Of a DNA stretch of 64,000 bases, positions 59,203 through 64,000 are shown piece by piece. This stretch comes from Acorus gramineus. Lineage: Eukaryota > Streptophyta > Magnoliopsida > Acorales > Acoraceae. The translations under genes were made by a program, and so were the position numbers. The stretch lies in contig CM060854.1 of NCBI GenBank assembly GCA_030737835.1, positions 19,975,153 to 20,039,152 on the forward strand, in the 5' to 3' direction. The notes beneath the pieces were generated by a model, which was not told where the DNA came from, searched no databases, and saw only the letters and a list, made by a program, of their open reading frames with translations. Numbering within the stretch: position 1 is the first letter of the stretch; each line of letters starts with the position of its first letter.

Positions 59203-61129
59203 ATATTGAAGACTGGGTTTTTCCATGTTGATCCACATCCTGGAAATCTAGCAATAGATGTCGATGGATCACTCATATATTATGATTTTGGAATGATGGG
59301 TGAGATAAAATCATTTACTCGGGAAAGATTGTTGGACTTGTTCTATGCAGTTTATGAAAAAGATGCAAAAAAGGTATGCCCATCACCTCTTCCTGCAAGT
59401 TCATGTTGCAATCCCATTGATACAATTTGATTCTTGAAGGGCATAATATTTCTCTTCGTTGAAATATTTCACTATGCTTCTCTCAAATCACTGCTTATTG
59501 AAAACTTATAAAAATTGAAATATTTATACGACTCTTTGATACCTTCATGTGGCATTGTTTCTCTTCATGATTAAGTACAAAAACCCAGCATTTGGACACA
59601 CCATCTTACATTGTTGTAGAAAGTAATACATGCTTGTTTAAATGTAACTTTCACTGCTTAACATGGTCATATTACTTGTTGCTTGAATTCAATTTGATCA
59701 TTACTTTATGGCATTTATTCCGGTTATAATAAACTAGAAAATGCCATCATACTTGGTCTAAAATAGATCATCAAATTTGACAGATTATTTATCCTAGCAC
59801 CACTGTTTTTTTTTTATTTCAGAAGATAGACATGCTCATTTAATTATGTATATGGTTTCCTTTTGTTCACTCTCACTTAGATATTAACAACAACATGTGA
59901 AAAAGATTTATGACTCCTACCAGAATTTTTGAAATTGCCTTCTGCAGTGATGATACTGATACTGGAACTTTATATATAGAAAAATTAATGACCTCAATAT
60001 TCTAGTCTTGAAGATTTTCATTGAAACATTCAATGATTAATTTGATTGGGAACACATCTGCAGGTTATGGGAAGCCTCATTGATCTAGGAGCTCTCCAAC
60101 CAACTGGACATGACATCAGTTTGTATCCTATCAATGTCTCATGATTATTGATATATTTTGCTTCAGAACTCAGATATAATAAATTCATATTGTTTTATCC
60201 TCGTATGAAATAAGATGTTCAATTTCCACTTATATTTGTTTACTTGTCATACTGATGTGTAGGTAAGGAGAGGAGATCTGTTCAATTCTTTTTGGAAAAT
60301 TTACTTGGCCAGACACCAGATCAGCAGCAAACTTTAGCTGCAATCGGTGAGGTGCACTCAGAACATCACTAAATTCCCAAAAACATGACTCTTCAGTGAT
60401 TTCATTTTTTGTAAACAACAGAAGTTAAAAATCTGTTGCTTGTTGTTTGTTGTTTGTTTCTGGTTCTCTGCAGGATTTGTTTTCAATAGCAACTGATCTG
60501 CCATTTTGCTTCCCATCCACCTGTACATTTGTGATAAGGGCATTCTCAACACTTGAAGGTATTGTTTCTTACCTTCATATAAATAATCAGATTCCATGTA
60601 AATTTCATTTTTACAGATTCTAAGATTTAGAATTCTTTTGTGCTCATCCATTTCATTGTTATACAGAATTCCCAAAAATCTTGTGTAGTAGATGAATTAA
60701 ATGTAATATAAAGTTATGTTCGTTATCAGATTTGTTGTAAGTCTGCGCGTGATTTGTGTGAAGCTTATAATTTGTTATTTTCTTCTGGCCTCCAAACTTT
60801 AGTGAGAGGGAAATGAAAATGAAACGAATTATGCAGTGTAAGAGAATTACAATGCAACTCTAATTGTGATGTTCTTACAGGAATCGGGGGTATACACTAG
60901 ATCCTAATTTTTCTTTTGTGAAGATCGCTGCTACTTATGCACAGGTCTGTCAAATAAAATTCTCCAATCTCTCTCTTCTTTTATACTCTGAGTGATTTCT
61001 TTATCTCAGATTTCTATTTGTTAATTAACACTCCATTTACTGCTGATAATTTAGGAGTTATTAGATTTGAAACAGAACTGGCAGAATGGAACAGAACTAG
61101 TACAGGAGATTAGCAGACAAACAAATGAT
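59203..61129 (+). pseudogene. ABC1-family (UbiB-like) kinase gene fragment, captured
   Basis: Six exons of the C-terminal part of an atypical ABC1K protein kinase, most like the plastoglobule-associated plant ABC1K1/PGR6 type (inferred from memory). Exons 59203-59373, 60064-60118, 60263-60351, 60474-60558, 60881-60944 and 61055-61129; GT-AG junctions and phases agree. Exon 1 has the catalytic HVDPHPGN motif (usually HADPHPGN) and the metal-binding YYDFGMMGE. Later exons include QFFLENLLGQTPDQQQTLAA, FVIRAFSTLE and ELLDLKQ. The N-terminal half with the KxGQ and nucleotide-loop motifs is absent. Exon 5 has GGGGG (60886-60890) where three G fit, a 2-nt frameshift that brings a TAG. Introns are kept, so capture was at the DNA level. 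Entirely inside the CACTA element. Confidence 0.9.
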
Positions 61130-62394
61130 GTATGCTTATCTTCTCATTATATATTTTTAATTGTAATATAAATTTTTTTCTAAATAAAAAATTATTTTTT
61201 TCTACAAAAATATGAATTTTTCCTGTGAAATATTTCACATGGAAAGGCCTGTATTTTTTTTTATTAAATTTATAGACTTTTGCTACGAAAACTTTTAGCT
61301 GTGAAATTATTTCGTAGCAAAAGTCTACATTTTGCTATGCAAATTGCTCTTTTGCGACGAAAATATTTTCATAGCAAAAGGTGAACTTTATCAAACGTGC
61401 ACAGATATCTTTTTTGCTGCGAAAATAATTTCGTAGCAAAAGATGGCATTTTGCTACAAAAGTATACATTTTGCTACAAAACGGGTTTCGTAGCTAAAAG
61501 TGATCATTTGCTACGAAAATAAAAATTCGCAGCAAACGAGTATCTGATACGAGGCTTTTGCAATGATAATAGCAACGAACAAATTTCGTCGAGAAAGAGT
61601 TTTGGCTACGAAATTGAAGGTTTTTGCTACGAACTATTTCGCAGCTAATGCCTGACTTTCTTGTAGTGATTAAACAAATGAGCGAGCTTGCATAATTTTT
61701 AAAGCTCGGTTAGGCTCGGGACTTGGATCGAACTTCATTTTGTGTTCAAATTCTACTCGTTGTGTTATAAAAAAACTTAGTTGAAACTTGACTAAACTCT
61801 TTTATAAGATCAAAACATTAAATTATTACAAAGCTATGCTCATTCAGGCTCATGAACTTGACTCATTTAGGTTAATATTTTATTTTTGATCCTTAAAAAC
61901 CCTAAAATGAAGAAGAACGCTAGGCTCGTGAGCTCGGCTCGGCTCGACTCGTTTATAAACGAGCCGAGCTTGAACATGTCAAAGCTCGACTCGTTCGGCT
62001 CGTTTACCACCCCTAGTTATAAGCCCCACTCACAAGCCCTATGAGGTGTCATTACTTTATTGGTTGACTTGTTGACTTTTAAAAAAAGATAAAATGGTAA
62101 AATACGAATCGGCCATTCATTAAAATTATGTCACATTAACCAAAATCCCCCTTTTTTATCTATTCAGTTACTAATTTTCACGGTTACACTAAAATTTATG
62201 TATTTTAAAATTTGAATTTTGAAATCCTTACTTAGTAACTGAATTTTCTATTTCAGTTACACCCAAAACTTACCTAAATTACACAAAAACTTACCTAATT
62301 TTTTTTTTGTTAAAATCCTTCAAACGGCTACTCTTTTTTTCTTCACATTACATTCATACTATATACATTTTTTTTGAAGAAAATTATTAACTAA

Positions 62395-63040
62395 ACATTC
62401 TAACATTTGACAAACATCTTTTCAATTTCCATAAATGAGTTATATCTCAGACAATGCAAATACATTTCTTAAATGTTTACATCTCTCACAATTATTTGTT
62501 ATATTTACATAAATGTTTTACATTCCATGCAATGTTTAAACAATTTAAAAATAGATTCTCTCTTCAATAGTCAGTTACATGTTATGGAAAATATTAAACA
62601 CCTTTTTTTTGTTGTGAGTTACATTTAACAAATGTTACATGAACTATTTGTTATATTTTCATAAAAATTGTTACATTTATATAAATGTAATATAATAGTT
62701 ATATTTAAATGTTTTACATTACATGCAATATTTAAACAATTTAAAAGAAGATCCCCCCTTCAATATATAGTCAATTACATTTTATGGAAAATGTCAAACA
62801 TTTTTTTCATTGTGAGTTACATTTAACAAATGTTACATGAACTATTTGTTACATTTTCATAAAAACTGTTACATTTACATAAATGTAGCATAACAGTTAC
62901 ATTACTTAAATGCTTTACATTCCATGCAATATTTAAAATTTTTTAAAACATATCTTCTCTTTAATAATCAGTTACATTTTATGAAAAATGTCAAACACTT
63001 TTTTTGTTATGTGTTACATTTAACAAATGCTACACTGAGT
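62395..63040. repeat. ~197-bp tandem repeat, about 3 copies
   Basis: Landmarks recur: 'ttacattccatgcaat' at about 62519, 62714 and 62911; 'gagttacatttaacaaatg' at 62616, 62814 and 63011 (last one slightly changed). Spacing is about 195-198 bp. Rich in 'gttacattt' motifs; non-coding. Confidence 0.8.
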
Positions 63041-63639
63041 TTATGAAAAAATAAATTATGTTACATTCTTCAATCTGGGCTACACAAAAAACAGAAAAAC
63101 ATCATATTCAAAGCCAAACACCAAATGTCAAATCTAAACATTATATATGTCAAACCTGATCCGATAGACATGAAGACAAAATCCAAATAAAAAAAAAAAA
63201 TCAAATCCGTGACTTCAAATTCTTCCGAAGTAGAAATTCAGATTTGCTACTAGGTGCTCTTCATGAAAAAATCAGTTCTGAGAAAAAAATGAATGAGTTA
63301 ATAATGAAAAAATAGGAATTCAATTCAACATTCCAAAAAAAGAAAAACGTTAATTAATGTTGCATGGATGCAAATATGAAAATCGTAATTGCCGCATGAT
63401 TTGGGGGATTGGTTTACAAAATGGTATAATAGGAATTCAGGTGGCTCTATTTGAGCCTCTCTGATTTGTAAGTAAGCTCCCTTTAAATGGATTTTATTGT
63501 TAAAGATCCACTTAAATTTTCCTCATAAGTACGCTCCCTAAAAAATAAGTTCACCTAATTTTTTTTAATTAACATTCTTTTAATAAGCATATCGTACGCC
63601 CTATCTTGTGTATATATAGGAGTTTAATTTTTTATTTTT
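63041..63639. other. AT-rich intergenic DNA
   Basis: No gene or clear element. Confidence 0.5.
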
Positions 63640-64000
63640 TTTTAGCTCATGTTTGGAATGAGGATAAACCCCGGATAGCTCTAGATAGAAATTTTGTTGT
63701 GTTTGAAAAGTCCGGATAACCACAGATAAAGTATGTTAGAATAAACTGGTATAAAGTGGTATATGGATTCTAATCAACCCCTAGAATAAAAGTTATCCTA
63801 GGTTATTCCACCCAAAGAATATGTGGGCCCACTATCAAATCAACTTCATCACCTCTTATAAATCACTTGTCAAATCAACTATCATTACTTTTTTACTTTT
63901 TATAAATCCTTATCCATACTTTATTCACATTTTACCCAAACAACAAAACATTTATTCTTACGTTTACCAACGAGAATAATTCAAAACACAACCAAGCACA
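63640..64000. mobile_element. MITE-like element cut by window end
   Basis: Begins 'catgtttggaatgaggataa' and ends, at the window edge, near 'caacgagaataattcaaaac', roughly inverted ('gtttggaatgagg' against 'aattcaaaacacaaccaag'). Resembles 6935-7350. Right end not in the window. Confidence 0.35.

Larger units (their letters stand above)
57105..61668. mobile_element. CACTA (En/Spm-type) element carrying an ABC1K gene fragment
   Basis: Starts CACTACAACAAAT and ends TTTCTTGTAGTG, flanked by the 3-bp TSD ATT (57102-57104 and 61669-61671). Both ends carry many subterminal repeats of TGCTACGAAA/TTTCGTAGCAAA type (57120-57230 and 61270-61660), the usual transposase-binding array of this superfamily. 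4564 bp, with no transposase (TNPA/TNPD) frame seen; instead it holds host-like exon-intron DNA: an ABC1K fragment (59203-61129) and a possible leader region (57250-58142). Non-autonomous, so it would have moved with transposase supplied in trans. Confidence 0.92.
57037..62015. mobile_element. hAT element split by a CACTA element
   Basis: Left end TAGGGCTGGTAAACGA and right end TCGTTTACCACCCCTA are inverted repeats, flanked by a perfect 8-bp TSD GTTATAAG (57029-57036 and 62016-62023). The arms are 'ggctcg/cgagcc' rich. Without the 4564-bp CACTA insert and one ATT the element would be about 412 bp. This fixes the order: hAT first, CACTA second. Confidence 0.9.

Noticed and set aside
59203..61129. 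ABC1K locus as a functional gene
   Set aside because: Only the C-terminal part is present, exon 5 is frameshifted, and the whole lies inside a CACTA element.
62395..63040. CRISPR-like array
   Set aside because: Repeat units are ~197 bp, diverged, and adjacent, with no spacers; the DNA is plant nuclear.

Overview
The window is nuclear DNA of a flowering plant, most likely a dicot. It is AT-rich, its one intact gene has GT-AG introns, it has plant-type SINEs, LINEs, hAT, Mutator-like, CACTA and PIF/Harbinger elements, and its recognisable genes are a plant receptor-like protein and two plastid protein families. The species cannot be named from the sequence. There are no tRNA or rRNA genes, CRISPR arrays or bacterial operons.

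Layout. 1-15.6 kb is a mosaic of decayed repeats: local direct duplications, small DNA transposons, a LINE tail, the 5' LTR and gag start of a Ty3/gypsy-like element, and a long-TIR Mutator-like element with a perfect 9-bp target-site duplication (TSD). 15.6-19.9 kb (minus) is a broken leucine-rich-repeat receptor-like protein (RLP) gene cut by an hAT element and a LINE, both with clear TSDs. The first 250 bases resemble the region just upstream of this RLP, so a second RLP copy probably lies left of the window. 20-36 kb holds LTR fragments, a LINE whose 5' junction lies in a 380-bp triplication, SINEs, a small CACTA element and an internal LINE fragment. 36-42 kb holds three hAT-like elements (one very GC-rich) and a Mutator-like MITE.

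The one intact gene is HCF101 (minus, 42128-51177): 15 exons with matching phases give a 533-residue plastid Fe-S cluster scaffold ATPase with transit peptide, MIP18/DUF59, Mrp-type P-loop and DUF971 domains. Its introns carry a LINE 3' end, a SINE, a MITE and a 55-56-bp minisatellite. Blocks on its two sides (about 31.2-34.6 and 52.4-55.7 kb) are colinear duplicates.

57-62 kb is the most interesting part. A 4564-bp CACTA element (CACTA ends, 3-bp TSD ATT) sits inside a small hAT element (8-bp TSD). The CACTA carries six exons, introns kept, of an ABC1-family (UbiB-like) kinase gene. This is a gene fragment captured by a transposon; it lacks the N-terminal half and has a frameshift. The right end (62-64 kb) holds a ~197-bp tandem repeat and AT-rich DNA.

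HCF101 is the only gene here judged functional; the RLP and ABC1K copies are relics. All calls come from reading the sequence, and family names rest on recognised motifs, not on database searches.
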